Assembly (NCBI GenBank): GCA_018881555.1
Contig: JACAXG010000018.1
Span: forward strand, 3,427,561-3,491,560
Direction: 5' to 3'
Source of the DNA: Amblyornis subalaris
Lineage: Eukaryota; Chordata; Aves; Passeriformes; Ptilonorhynchidae
DNA: 64,000 bases
Shown here: piece by piece, positions 51,415 through 64,000 of the stretch
Position numbering within the stretch: position 1 is the first letter of the stretch
Layout of the letters: each line of letters begins with the position of its first letter
Notes under the pieces: generated by a model
Told to the model about the DNA's origin: nothing
What the model saw: only the letters and a program-made list of their open reading frames with translations
The model's database searches: none
Position numbers and translations under genes: made by a program

Positions 51415-54400
51415 ACCTAAAGCAGGTATAATATCTAATGTCATAATTTGGAAAATAAAGGTATTTCAAATAATAATATCCCTTAATTTCTTTTTCAAAT
51501 GGGAGGATTTTACTATGATTTTTCAATTTATACTAGTTTTAAAAGATAAGTAACAATAGAGTGTTCGTTCAGTGGGAACCGATAACTCATTAGTGTGGTG
51601 TGTAGGAGAGGAGTGTATCAAAATGCCAGAAAAAAAGTACCATTAGATGTTTTTTTTACCTTGAGAAAGATCCTGAGGGCAGGTGTAAGACACTGACTCA
51701 CCTTACCATGTAAAAATTGTAGCTCATANTGGCTTTACAATATGACTGGCTGCACCAGCCCGAACAATGCAGTAGATTTCTATGCAGCCAGCAAAAGCTT
51801 TTCTTCACAATGAGTGCAGTCTGCTGTCTGCAGCAGACAGAGGAGCAGGTGAGAGACAGCAGCAGAAAGCATGATGCCATTGCCAGGCTGACATTATGGC
51901 ATTCCCGGTAAGGTGTGATTGCCAAACTTTCTGTCGATGCAGTGTTACAAATGGCTCCCAGCTAAATCCTCCTCTGAGTTATGCACAAGAACGTTGCAGA
52001 GGGGAGAAGAGGACGTGACAGAAATGTAGAAATACCTGTTCATTACCAGAGCTTGGTGGAGCACATGGCACATCACGTGGCGGGAACCCTGTTTAGCTAC
52101 ACTGGATTTGAGCCTGGAAGAGATTCAACTAGGAATAAGCTGACCAACTGCTAGGGTCGTACCTGTCTGTGAAGCTTAAGTAAATGACACTGCAGAACAC
52201 AGTCCCACTCTCCAAGTCTAGAGCNGTTCATGCCGCTGCCAGCCCCATTTGCTCTGCTTCTTCCACCCTAACTTACTATTTTTGCTTCTCCTAGAAAAAG
52301 ATCACAGTTTTCACCAAAGACAAGCATTTAAGGATGGAAAACTTACTATATTGTTTACTAGTAGAAACACCAATAACTTTTGAAGAACAAACAAATGAAA
52401 GAGATATATTCCATACAGAAATCTTATGAACACTTTGGTCTTGTCTAAATTAAATTTAAAGTGTGAGGACAGTATGTGTTAATTAGGTTTTGATGAGTCT
52501 GCTTGATGAGAGATTTCTGGTCCACCTTGGCAACTTGGACAGCTTAACAGATGCATGAGACAGAATATCTTTTCTTCAGATTTTTAAAGAACATAAGTCA
52601 GCATGATAGCTGATAGAAGGTAACTCCAGCTATTTAAGGTTCAGTCAAGATAAGACTTAGAAACAAATCTTAATTCTGCTTAAAACAAAATTTTGAAAAT
52701 GCTTGTTTTGGTATATTTTTACTCTTCCTCAGATGACACCTTAAATCTCAGCTAAACCAGCATATTTCTAATAATCATCAAAAGGAGTACACTCCTGCAG
52801 AGGCCACAATTTCCACCATTTGATGATTCACTCAGGTAACAAGTTAGCAAGCCTGTTAGAGAACTTTCTTTTCACAGTTTGGTGACTACACCACTCATAA
52901 AACTTTCATGTTGCAGCAGCCATGCTTTGCAATGAAGTCTCTTGTTAGTGGCTTTATTACTCATGCTTCAAGAAGGGGCTTTCACAGGATTAGCCAGCTA
53001 TAACTTTAGGAGGAAAAATTAAATTAAAGAATGGAATATCACTTAAAAAGAAAACCAGTTCTTTGCCATTGTATCACCTGCAGTGAAAAATACTGATTCA
53101 AAAATATGCTCTTTTACAGAACTTGCACTCTGTGTGCATAATCTGCTATGGTTTTGTCAAAAGTTGTGTCATATGTTTATAAAAGGTTTTTTTAGCTTAG
53201 TTCTCTGTGAAGAAGGCGTGTTGTTCCTCCTACTTGATCATACCCTGAAGGCAGAAGAACAACACACATTTTTAGGTATGAAATTTGCCCTTTCAGTTCT
53301 CCAGTCCAACCTCAGACTGACAGATCCACAAGAGCTAGTGAGACAGTTTCTGTTCCCTGCTAACCTCTTGGCTGAATCACTTCTCCTCATAAGATGTGTT
53401 AGAGCAAGGACATTTTCTCTACTATCTCACCATATGATATAACAAAGACAGAATATTTTATATGCAAGGTTTCGCAGAACTGATCTCATGCAATGTCACT
53501 TCAGAGAACCATCATCCACATTTTCTTCTGAGACTTTAAGAGCTTCTCCAGAGACACCTGGGAGATGCAGGGAAGGCTGTGACAAAAGCACTTCAGCCTT
53601 CAGCATAATCTCTTCCAGATGGTACAATCAGACTACCTTTACTCTACCACTCAATCTACTTTTAGAGGCTTTATTTTTTTAAGGTCCTGTAGCTTCCTGC
53701 TTTTGTTGGAAATGCTTACTGAAAAAAAAAAATCCAGTTTCCTGTCATTTGCATGAGCACTTTGACCTTGCATGCAAGTGCATCCTGTGCTTAAGATGCC
53801 CTTCCTGGGGTGGCCTGAAATCCTGCTTGAACTCCTATGGGAACAATTTGGAAAGGCTCCTTCAGTTTATGACAATGTGGCACAGTTGACAGCAGCACTG
53901 AACAAATCTCTGAGACAGATATTATCAAAGATTCCTCCTGTAATCAATCAGTCATATACATTCACTTTTAAAAGGCTTCTNCTGGCTTAGAAATTTTTTT
54001 TCTAATTTCTCTGCATCTCAGCCTCCCTATATTTAAAGAGAATATATTCAGATGCAAAACATTAAGTAAGGACTAGTTCTTACCTTTCTTTTCATTTGAG
54101 CTAATAAAAAGTACCACCATTATATCACAACTTTTTCAGTTTAATAATTGTTAGCACAAAAGGCTAAGACTGTATGTAAGATACAAACATTACATCAATT
54201 ATTTATCTGAAAATTCCGTTATACTATTTTTTATTTTGGTTGATATGATAGATGCCTGACCCTAATTACAAGTGTAGAGGTTTAACCACAAATGCTGAGC
54301 ATCCTCCTAGAACATACACACTCTCCTGCACCTGCAAGTCATTGCACAATTGATAAAAGAAACNGGTGCATTTCAAGACACCCTCCTGCACTGTGGAAAC

Positions 54401-57400
54401 CAGGCAATGTTCCATGATTAACATGAAATTTCTAAATGACTTCTCACTTTTAAAAGCTGTATCATTGGCACATTATAAATGCACGTTGAAAGTCAAGGAC
54501 AATGTAATATAAATTGACAACATTCTTCACCATGATTGATGCTTGTTATTTTGCATAATTTGCTTATTGTTTGGTGTGTGTTTGTTTTTTAGAATGTCTA
54601 TTCAAGCCAAACCCTTGAGGCATCAACAGTAGCAGTCTAATCTCTCCAAGGACATATTTTATGCTATTAAAATCTCACAGAGAATAGCACTATGAAACCA
54701 ACTAAATTAGATGAGCACTGGAGTTCCCAGGAGTGATGTAGGCTATACAAAAACCTAGGTAACCAGCAACTGCCCAATTAACATATATTTCCTTTATTAA
54801 TTGTGTATATATAAAAAAAATACTGCCAACATAATCCCACTGAAATTTAAATTAATATATTAATATTTCTGACCACAGGTGAAAGGAAAATGCAGGCTTG
54901 TAAAACCAATCAATTTATGCATTTACATTTTGATTCCTAGAAGTGTTTTCTATAATCCAGACTAACAGGAGAGCACATGTCTAATTGAAAGGAATGTCAT
55001 AGTTCTGCTCTGTTACCAACAAAGTGAAAGGGACAACTCCTGATGTTCAATCACAAGCCTTCAGTGTTCTGCATAGTCAGACCAGACTGCTTAGCACTTT
55101 GCAAGAGTGAGCCCTTCATTATTGTTTGTCTTTTCTCTTCAAATACCAACACAAGGGAAAGTCAATACACGATTGTCAATCGTGTCAATGTAAAGAAGAA
55201 GAAAGCCCACAGTTTTGATTACCACACAGCAGTCATCCTATGTTGAAGTAGCAATAATTTGGTTACGTGAGACCCACTTTTAGTATTGGGCTTTTCATTT
55301 TGTCATAGGCTAAGATACTTTATGCTTCACAGCTGTCTCTCAGTCAATCAGAAAGTAGTTTGTATTTCCATCCTCTGAGAATCTTAATTTTTTATATTAA
55401 CAGACACATTGATATACACTTTATAATTGTCATGTGTTATTCATCTGTGAATCCCCAGACACAGTCATGTGGAGGGAGTTGGATACTGGCTTTAAAATAA
55501 AATTATTGCAAATTTTGTTTCATTTTCCACTTATGGCAGAGAAAATATATTCTGCCAAGTTAGCTGATAGTTGGCTGTATCATAAGAACTCACTTGTGTG
55601 CAGCTACTGTAAATGTGGAATATATAAACTTAGATGCAGATGACATTCTACTGTGGTTCCTTTCAGTCCTGTGATAATCATATACACAACCCAACTTGTT
55701 ACTTGTTTTTCTTTACATCCAATGATAATAGATATGGCTGAATTATGCTTTTTTTTACATACTGCCTGCATTATTACTTACAATGCAAAAACTGAATAAT
55801 TTACCTGTTCCAGGTAATGTCTAATTGCTGTTATTTTATAAATGCCATCTATCAAAGAAGAGCCTTGTGACACAGGCAGATACTTTTTGTAAGGAATGAT
55901 GGGAAATGATGAAAAATAAATTGACAAATTAAACTGCTTCTGTTGTTCTCATTCTTTTGGACCTAAATATTTATTAGTTGGCTCCACAATGTTATGCGAA
56001 TATAGAAACTGATCCTCAAAGGTAGTGAATGCTTTAAGAGTTAGGACATGTGAAATTAATTATTCACATCTTGAAAGGAACAAAAGATGTTTTCTCAAAT
56101 ACAGTAATAAGTGTTAAACAATGAAAATGTCTGCAAGATTCTAAACAGAGGCAGAGCTAATGAGTGGTATTGTAAGCCCCAAGTCTTGCCCAAAATGTTT
56201 GCAGGACTGAGTTCAATCTAAGTGCCTTGCCCTTTACACCAGTGCTGCTTGATCTTTGTCAGTAATTAGTGTGAAGTGTGAGATGGACCCTGTAACTATG
56301 ATGAACTATGAATAGAACACTTAGGGAAAAAAATACTACGGATATTTGTTGCTGCAGGCTGATGAGAAATTTTGTACAGTTGTATTTAAACTAAAGGGCA
56401 GCTGAGGTCTGTGAAGTCTCCTAGTGGTTCTGATCATGTAAGAGTCCAGATGTAATAGCCCACATATCATTTCTGGCCTGCATAAATTTCTTTCCTTCTC
56501 AGGCAACTAAAAAGAATATTTATATGTATCCAGGTTTATCATGAGGATAGGCTGGGATTCCTCTACAAGGGGCTAGTGACACGAAGCTATTAATAATATT
56601 GCAGGTGCTGAGCTAATTTTAGGCATGCTTCANAAATGTCAGCCTAAGAGGAAAAGCATAGTTCAGGTTGCTCTTTTCTCCCTATTTACGGCAGAGAGAA
56701 GACAAAAAAGAAAGACAAAAAATGCGTCTGATGGCTCTCCTGGAACTAACAGAATGAAAGTTATTGATCAAAGACTTTTAGTCCTTTCCTGACAACAGTT
56801 GAAACACCATTGTTTTATAAAAGGTGCCTGTGCAGGTGCTGCTTCCCCTCACAGCAAATTCTCTCTAGATGTGCATCCCAGTGTGCCAGGCTCTGAGAGA
56901 GCTATTTTTGGATCCATATCCCATATTTCTCCTCTAAAAGCTAAACTCATATCTGGTCACTCTGCCTTGAGAGAACACCTATTTTTCACTGCCATTTTCT
57001 CATCCTGCCGTGGTCGCACTTTTGTGAAAAGAAACAGATTCTGTATACGAGGCTATATTAGAAAGATAGAAAAAGCCCTTTCTATTGCCTGGGCAACTGT
57101 CACCTACATTGCAAGGGTTTTTAATTTCATGCCTTTACACTCACAGTACGATCTTCAAAGGTGTTTCACAACAATTATCCGGTGGAAGCTGAAAATGGCA
57201 TAATTACTCATAAGTTTGTCCTTTTGTTTTCAGAGATGGCCTACACACTTCAGTGCTCAGGAAATAGTAATATAGGAGTAACACAGTATGAAAGTCAAGA
57301 CTTGCACTTGGTCATCCATTACTGATTTTTATATACTTATGCACAAACCAGTATCTGATTTAAGACATCGTTTAGCACTGAAATATTTTCATCTTTTTTA

Positions 57401-59244
57401 TTCAATTTGAGAAGAAAAAACCCACCCCCACAAAATTTCTTCTAGCACTAATTTGCTTATCTTCTCCTGCACATTCACAGAATGACACGGTGATGTTGAA
57501 ATAGAGAACCACATATTACAATATTATTACTACAGCTATATTATAAAATAATAATAACATTCACAAAAAAATCCACAGATGGCTATCTTAGCAGCTGAAG
57601 GAAGGTATTGAAGGGTAATTCAGGACTGCATGAAGCAGCCTATAGTCTCAGCCTGTAGTCTCAGGGAAATCATGAGTTGCTTCTGCTGGAATCAGACTTA
57701 GCATTTAGAATATTTTCATTGTCACTTTTCAGCTCATTAGCCTTTCTGCATCAGAAAAAATACTGATATCCAGCCAGGATGAACTCATAAATCATTTAAT
57801 TTGTTTCAAGTCTGCCCAAATAAAATCAGGAAAAAAACTGGATGGACACTCTCAAATATTTACTTTTAANTTACTATCTTTGGCATAAATATAATGATGA
57901 TTTTTCTTTAATTTAGTGGTAATTATAGTTTACATTAATAAAATGGCCTTACAAATTGAGTTAGAAACTAAGAGACAATTCTCCCAACTTGTTGCTCAAA
58001 GAACAATTCTCTGGAAATGTAGCAAAGGGGGAAAAGTGGGAAATGTCATACCTGAATGAAAGCAAAGGCATTTTATATTAGCAGGCAGTAATTATGCACA
58101 CCGGAATTTAGGAATAACACCACCCTCTACTCTGGCTGAAANGTATTCCTTCAGACATTTGGGCTCCCATGCATGAGTAGGATGCAGGTATCTGTTTAAC
58201 AAAATAGAAAACTCCAATAGTACAGTGCTCTCAGTGTCATGTTGGGCTTGTGACAGAGGGAGCAGTGANGCCAATTGAATTGTTGATACTACTTCTTGTA
58301 CTGTAAATCTGTTCACTGAAACATCATCAGCTAATTTTACAGAGCCCCTGTGTAATTTATCTCACTAAAATGCTCCAAGGATTTGTCCTGGGCNATAGAG
58401 GGGAAAACTCAACTGAATACTCTCAGTTCAGGTGATTACAGCCAGGAGCAGGTGTGTAATCTTCAAAGACATGCTCCTGGCTATGATAAAGATTATTCAT
58501 TCTGACTTGTGGCTGAAAAACTCCCAATAAAGAACCAAACTGGCATGCAAAGATGAGGTGAAAGTCAGAGGGCTGAAAAACCTGTCCAGTCTTTAACTGG
58601 GGAATCACTGTTCAAATCTGGAGTGAAATGGCATGGAAACTTGCCTTTACAGGTCATGAGATACTCTTCAAGAAACTTTAGGAATTGAGGTATCTAAATC
58701 TTATCACTTCTACTAAATAGGTAAAATAGCTGTTGAAATTGAAGTGTTACCTCCTGGGCAGTAGGTGCATTTTCAGCAGCTGAGCTTTTAAGGAAAAAAG
58801 TATTTTCCAAAACTTGCAGTGATAAGTGGTTAAACCCTTGTGGGTGGGTGCCTAAGCCTATGTTGCTTGTAGCAGATGATGNCTGTTCAGTCAGTTTAGG
58901 CTCAGCAGCAGTGTCCTGCCTCAACTCTGCTGACCAGGCTTCACAGTAAAGCACTTCTAACTGATGTCACTGACATCTTTTAAAAAGGTAGTAAGTTCCT
59001 CAACTGTCTTTTTTTCTTTTTTGCATAGCCCAGTCCCGTTAATATGCTTTGAGGAAATTTGCAGTCAAGGTCTGGAATTAGGACAGACAAATGAGGATGG
59101 ACCTTAGTGAATGGATTGTGACAATGCTTTTAGGGAAGGTAAACACTCTGACAGAGGTGTTCCCATGCAGGGGCCAAGGCAAGTCTTTTAGCACTCAAGC
59201 AGTTGAAAGCCAAAAGTTTTCAGGTGTAGCTATTAATATAAAAG
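51415..59244. other. Long unique stretch, no gene seen
   Basis: Nearly 8 kb of AT-rich DNA without recognised repeats. Open frames reach 134 codons (56799-57203, plus) and 119 codons (53083-53442, plus), with no domains recognised. The frame at 53772-53990 has a vaguely transposase-like C-terminal pattern (see findings). Confidence 0.5.
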
Positions 59245-59970
59245 AAAATAACCCCAGGCACCAGCACAGGCTGGGGGCCAACCTGCTGGAGAGCAGCCCT
59301 GAAGATAAGGACCTGGAGGTCCTGGTGGACAACAAGCTGTCCATGAGCCAGCAGTGTCCTCGTGGCCAAGAGGGCCGATGGAGTCCTGGGGTGCATTGGG
59401 AAGAGCACTGCTCAGCAGGCCCAGTGAGGGGATTCTGCCATTTTATTCAGCTCTGGTGAGGCTGCATCTGAAGGGCTGTGCCCAGTTCTGGGCTCCTCAG
59501 TACAAGAGAGACGTGGAACTCTTGGACCACGTCCAGGGGAGGGCTACAGAGATGATTAAGGGACTGGAGCNTCTCTCTTATGAGGAAAGGCTGAGGCAGC
59601 TGGGCCTGTTCAGCCTTGAGAAGAGANGACTGAGACAGGACCTGTAGTATCTGTATGTATCTGAAGGGAGGGTGTCAGGAGGATGGAATTGGGCTTTTCT
59701 CAGTGGTGCTCAGCAATAGGACAAGAGGCAATAGGCAGAAAGTGATGCACAGGAAATTACAGCTAAACATGAGGAAGAACTTCTTTACTGTGCAGGTGAC
59801 CAAACACNGGAATAGATTGCCCAGAGAGGTTGTGGAGTCTCCTCACTGGATTTATTCAAGAACTGTCTGGATGTAACTCTGTGCCATGTGCTCTGGGATG
59901 GCCCTGCTTGAGCAGGGAGGTTGAACCACTGTGGTCCCTTCCAACCAGCCTGTTCTGTGATTCTGCGATG
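59245..59970 (+). mobile_element. CR1 LINE fragment, 3' portion
   Basis: On the plus strand the translated pieces follow the CR1 ORF2 C-terminus in order: SSPEDKDLEVLVDNKLSMSQ (59286-59345), FWAPQYKRDVELLDHVQGRA, GLFSLEKR (59606-59629) and RLPREVVESP (59815-59844). The 3' end carries the octamer tail GTTCTGTGATTCTGCGATG ending at 59970. The copy is 5'-truncated at about 59245 and interrupted by frameshifts, a stop after the LEKR segment, and ambiguous bases. The palm catalytic region is missing. It is a different CR1 subfamily from the one at 41219-42785, judging by the last 60 bp. Confidence 0.94.
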
Positions 59971-60474
59971 GCGTGTGCTGCTTGCAGGTTTTGATTTTAC
60001 AGCATTACCACCAATCTGTCAAGTCTCAAGGGAAAAAAAGGAAAAGAAAAAGGAATAAGTAATCCCTCTTTCTGTAAATAGTGCCAGGATTAGATTAGTT
60101 TGAAAGCTGAAGAAAACACTCCAGCTTTTACAAACCAAATATGTTTACATTGCATGTTAGGAAATTTGACCAGATTTCACTTTTCTGATCCTGTATTAAA
60201 AAAGAATTTGCTTTTAGTCCATAAAGAAATTCATTGGGTTTCAGAAAGTGTAAAATACTCAGAATGTTACTCTGTTTTTTCTCAGGAGGCTTTTATTCCA
60301 CATTTATAGCAAGAAAAGGCAGAGAATTTGGACAGAAGTGACTGGAAAATGTACTGAATGAGATTTAATTTTATGGGGATTTAGGTGTCTAATTCCCATA
60401 GGTTTCTTCGAAAACTATCTATTTAATAAATGTGTTCAGTAAGTTAAGACCTCTGCATTAATATATTTCCAGAC
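59971..60474. other. Unique DNA, nothing seen
   Basis: AT-rich spacer with no recognised feature. Confidence 0.6.
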
Positions 60475-60585
60475 TATGGATCATTAGATCATCTAGCCTG
60501 TCTGCTTGTATTCTACCAGCTATAAAATTTTGTCTAGTAACTCCCCCAGTAAGCCAAATAGTTTGTGCTTTGTGAATAAGTTGTG
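60475..60585 (-). mobile_element. Ancient CR1/L3-like fragment
   Basis: The plus strand reads ATGGATCATTAGATCATCTA, then GCCTGTCTGCTTGTA and AGCCAAATAGTTTGTGCTTTG. This follows the order of the 3' end of an old amniote CR1 family common in turtles and crocodilians (ATCATCTAGTCTGACCTCCTG, then CCAATAACTTGTGTTTG). It is strongly diverged and short. Orientation is minus. Confidence 0.5.
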
Positions 60586-62216
60586 GGGGTAGGTGGGGAA
60601 GAAATCCTTTCTGAAGCTGAAAACATCAACAGACAGAAGACCTACAACTTCACTTGATAGGTATTTCTACTTATTACTCATTCCCTCATACTCATGGCTA
60701 AATTATGTCCTTGATTTCTCAACTGAATTTGGGCATCATCTCTTTTTAGGCCTTTTACTACAACTTTTTGAAGAACTTTTGAACACTAAACTTTATCTTG
60801 GAGATATTGTGAGCTACCTATTTTTAAATTAGCTATTGTTGGGTGATTTCTTGAATGAAACTGTTGATGTGCTAAAAAAAGTAAAAATATTTGTTCAAAG
60901 AGATGTCAACCTATAGGTTTTTTCACAATGTATTCAGAAAAGCCAGTACTTTTTCTTTACATATTTTGCACAAACCTGCTTATCCTCTCTGAATAAGCAA
61001 CTTCTGCACATGCAAAAGGCAGTGAAGATGCCTGTGCAAACATTTCTGGAATGGCTCTTACTATTCACAGATGTAGCCAAAGCACTTTACCTCTGTGAAC
61101 ATGCTTTCCAATAAAATATTCTTAGATGAGTTTTAAAAAATTACAGAAAAGAACAGGGAAGCACTGTGGACANTCTCAAAGTAATATGTGGTATTTGTGT
61201 GCATATTTTTCACAGATTGTTTAAACAGTCTACTATTTTCCNAGTTTTTCCTGACACTGGCACAGTTGTACATTTGCCATGACCATGACAAAGTGTATAG
61301 ACTGACCAATGTGCTAATTTGGACTTGAGATACTACTACCACTACCATGCTCTGAAATGAGATATGAGACAGTTCTGTCACTTGCTACCACAAGCATCCC
61401 TTGCTAAACCAATAAAAAGTTACTCTGCCAAGCAGTGACAACAGGGTATTCCCCACATCTGCCTACTGTAAATTTACCCCTGTGAATTGATTTTTTTGAC
61501 CCTTTCCCCCTTGTAGTAGTATTTTGATACTTTCTTTTTTGTTCTAGTAACAGGACATATTACTAGAGCTACCATAAAAACCAAGAAGCAGGCTAAGAAA
61601 ATTTCAAAACCACATTGTGAGTATCTCAAAATTTCGAAATAGCATGATTCCCAGTTTCATGTGTAAAAGCATTTTTGGAAACAAAATTTAATCATGAGAG
61701 AGTAAAGCATATACTTCTGCAGAAATTCCATGCCAAACTGCAAACTAAGTGCAGATTAGAGGATNTGCTGCCTGTCTGTTTTCCTCTGTCAAGTTACATT
61801 TTTTAGATCTTGTCTTCCATCCACTAAAGAGCTATCAGATTTTGAAGTGCTGTGGAAAATAATATGCACTATGGAAGAATTTCAGCCAACAGCTTCTCTA
61901 ATTATCTTATCCAGCGGTCTTTGTAAGTTTCTTCTTGCTCTTTCCCATCCTTATCTTCCACCTGGCACTCTTCCGCTAGCACTGGAAAAGTAGACCAAGC
62001 TTGCCAGTAGCACTGTTCGAGTGACAGGCTGTGAAAATTGAAACACTCCATAAACACATCCTTTTCCTCTGCAAAAACAGAATTTGACATCTCTATATTT
62101 CTTGGGGCTCTGATGCAAACTCTGCTCCATGGAGCATAAGGCCATGGGCAGTAATTTAGTCCAGCAGATGTAAAAGTATTTTATTCAGAAAAGAATAATT
62201 TCAGAAGCAAAAGTGT
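60586..62216. other. Unique DNA, nothing seen
   Basis: AT-rich with no recognised features. Frames are at most 82 codons. Confidence 0.6.
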
Positions 62217-62339
62217 CTTTCTTTTTCTTTCCTTCCTTCCTTCCTTCCTGCCTTCCTGCCTTCCTGCCTTCCTGCCTTCCTGCCTTCCTGCCTTCTTCCT
62301 TCCTGCCTTCCTTCCTTCCTCCCACCCTCCCCTCCTCCT
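62217..62339. repeat. (CTTC)n / (TTCCTGCC)n pyrimidine array
   Basis: A 120-bp pyrimidine tract on the plus strand. It begins as CTTC tetranucleotides and becomes six perfect head-to-tail octamers TTCCTGCC (62245-62292) plus a seventh at 62300-62307. It then returns to CTTC and ends in a CCCTCC-rich stretch. The Lys/Arg/Gly-rich frames on the minus strand (62181-62437) are translation of the repeat, not genes. Confidence 0.95.
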
Positions 62340-64000
62340 GTTTTTCCAAATACTGCTCTGGTGCTTTCCAAAGGCAATTTTAGATTTCTGACTTCTACAT
62401 GTTGACAAAGTAGTTGCATGTATAGCTTTTTATTCACATATGGTTTATATACAGAACTCCTGGGAATAAAATATTCACTATTTTTTAACCNAAAGATTTG
62501 CCTTTAACTACTAGATACACGCATCTCTTGATTATAACTTGCTAACTCATGTAACACTTTTCTTGAGCTATTTTAGAAACAATTTTCCATAGAAAAAATA
62601 AATTTAAGAAATTGTAATTTCTTAAAATAATCTTCTTTCTTTGACCCAAATATATCAAGTATAGTAAAACATTTGCAGAAGTGATATTGATCAGATCCAG
62701 AATGAAGTTTCTTATAAAAAANCGGTATGTCTGTTGCCAAATTTTTACACCACATGAAAATAGGTAGAAAACTGTATCCAAAATCCCTGCTTTGTTTGGT
62801 TCAGAACAAGAGTTTGAGGCCAAATCTCCCACCTCAGCATCTTATGTTTAAAACTAAAAAGTACCTTCTGACGTTTCTCAAATAAATTTTTCCCAAATTA
62901 TTCCAAAATAATTTATATACAGAATTAAAACAAGTTTTTAAAATCTTTGGCTTGTCATATAAAGAATAACTTTTCTCTGTGAAATTCCAGTTTAAAAAAA
63001 GTCATTACAGCAACCAATTAGTTGGCCTTGCAAAAGTTAGTTCTATACTCCAAGAACTGACCACACCTCCTGTACAATGCAGTAAACCAAAAGCCTGTTG
63101 CTTTTCCCGTGTTTTTCAGTGGAATTGCTCTTTCATCTTAGTTATTAAGTGCATTGATGCCAGAAAATCACATCCCTCACTGAAAGACAAGAACTCTTAT
63201 TTCTCACAAGTGATGTTTAGGAGAATATTTTGGGATTTATACACTATCTGTGCCTCAAAAGTCATTCTTACTATGAAAAATTCAACTGGAATTCACTGTA
63301 CAGTCTTTGGTTCTTCTAAAACCAAAGGCTCTCTTAAACCCTATGGTATAGGCATCTCTCTTGACATCTCCCTCATAAATTCACAGNACCACCACTGAAT
63401 TCTAGAATTCAGTGTAATCTGCCTGGATTCAATGGAATCCACTTATAGGTATAATGGTGAAATATAACCACATTTTTCCTTGACTGTGAGTAAAGGCTAC
63501 AGTGACATCGAGAAGATTGGTTTTCCCTTTTCTGTTGACTTCAATCCCTTTGACAGATGTGTGCGTCTGTCAGGAGCTTTCATGGATCTAGTTTGAGCTA
63601 ACTGTCCATGTTAACATGAGGGGGAAAAACAGGTTAAAAAAAAGCTGGAAAAAAAAATACAGACACTGAGCTCAGGAACACAAATATAAATTAGTCCAGA
63701 ATAACTCAGAGCAGAGACCAAACTTCTGCATTCCCTAAGTGCTAAGTACTATTTCCATGAAACACTTAACTTCTAAACAGTTTGGGATTAGGTGCTACTT
63801 TAGAGACTTTATCCAAAGTAATAACAGCGTTATGGGAGTCCAATATTTTCATTAAAGAACTGTTGAAAGGATAGGTGAGTCACTCCAAAACCACTGAACC
63901 CAAGGGCACCTTTTCTCCTACACACAGGACAGCACAGCCCAGCTCCCTTCAGGTACGTGCACTTTAAAAACTAAGTACCATGTTACTTCTTCTGCATGAA
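62340..64000. other. Unique DNA, nothing seen
   Basis: AT-rich. One 139-codon plus frame (62979-63398) has no recognisable domain and is within what chance allows. Confidence 0.55.

Noticed and set aside
54575..54600. Strong splice-acceptor-like sequence TTTGTTTTTTAG
   Set aside because: All three frames after it close within about 15 codons; no exon supported.
56799..57203. 134-codon open frame on the plus strand
   Set aside because: No recognised domain and no splice-site or promoter support.
62181..62437. Gly/Arg/Lys/Gln-rich frames on the minus strand
   Set aside because: Direct translation of the CTTC/TTCCTGCC simple repeat.
62979..63398. 139-codon open frame near the right end
   Set aside because: No recognised motif, contains an ambiguous base, no exon signals; consistent with chance.
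1..64000. CRISPR arrays, bacterial operons, phage genes, rRNA or free-standing tRNA genes
   Set aside because: None seen. Repeats are avian retroelements and simple repeats, and the only tRNA-like sequence is the SINE head at 8475-8555.

Overview
This window looks like nuclear DNA from a songbird (passerine). It is AT-rich and carries no recognisable protein-coding gene, RNA gene or bacterial-type feature. The repeats give the lineage. There are several CR1 LINE fragments with the bird-type octamer 3' tail (ATTCTRTG-like). There is one SINE with a tRNA-Ile-derived head fused to a CR1 tail, the architecture of the passerine TguSINE1 family. There are also solo LTRs of the avian ERVL type. No open reading frame exceeds 149 codons, which is about what chance gives in AT-rich DNA of this length. 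I read the window as intergenic or deep intronic sequence.

Layout: 71-721 is a CpG-rich, LTR-like block on the minus strand with a CCAAT box, GC box and TATA-like box in order. 722-14679 is mostly unique DNA with a CR1 end (5152-5420), the tRNA-Ile SINE (8405-8555) and two dinucleotide microsatellites. 14680-16404 holds two ERVL-type solo LTRs head to head, 655 bp apart. 16405-36323 is unique AT-rich DNA, except for a GC pocket near 29.3 kb and an old CR1-like scrap near 32.9 kb. 36324-42785 holds two more CR1 fragments, one of 1.57 kb that still contains most of a dead reverse transcriptase, and a third ERVL-type LTR (38977-39420) with a near-matching 5-bp target duplication. 42786-50857 is unique. 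50858-51414 is a short tandem duplication followed by a fourth LTR of a different type, with a TATA box and a polyadenylation signal. 51415-64000 is mostly unique, with a CR1 fragment (59245-59970), an ancient CR1 scrap and a (CTTC)/(TTCCTGCC) array at 62.2 kb.

Recognisable transposable elements add up to roughly a tenth of the window, usual for birds. Nothing forms an operon or pathway. The points most worth a second look are the CpG-rich minus-strand promoter-like block, the SINE with a duplicated anticodon region, the head-to-head LTR pair, a possible terminal exon at 35870-36051, and a change in the density of single ambiguous bases near 33 kb. Element family names rest on sequence memory and were not checked against a repeat library.
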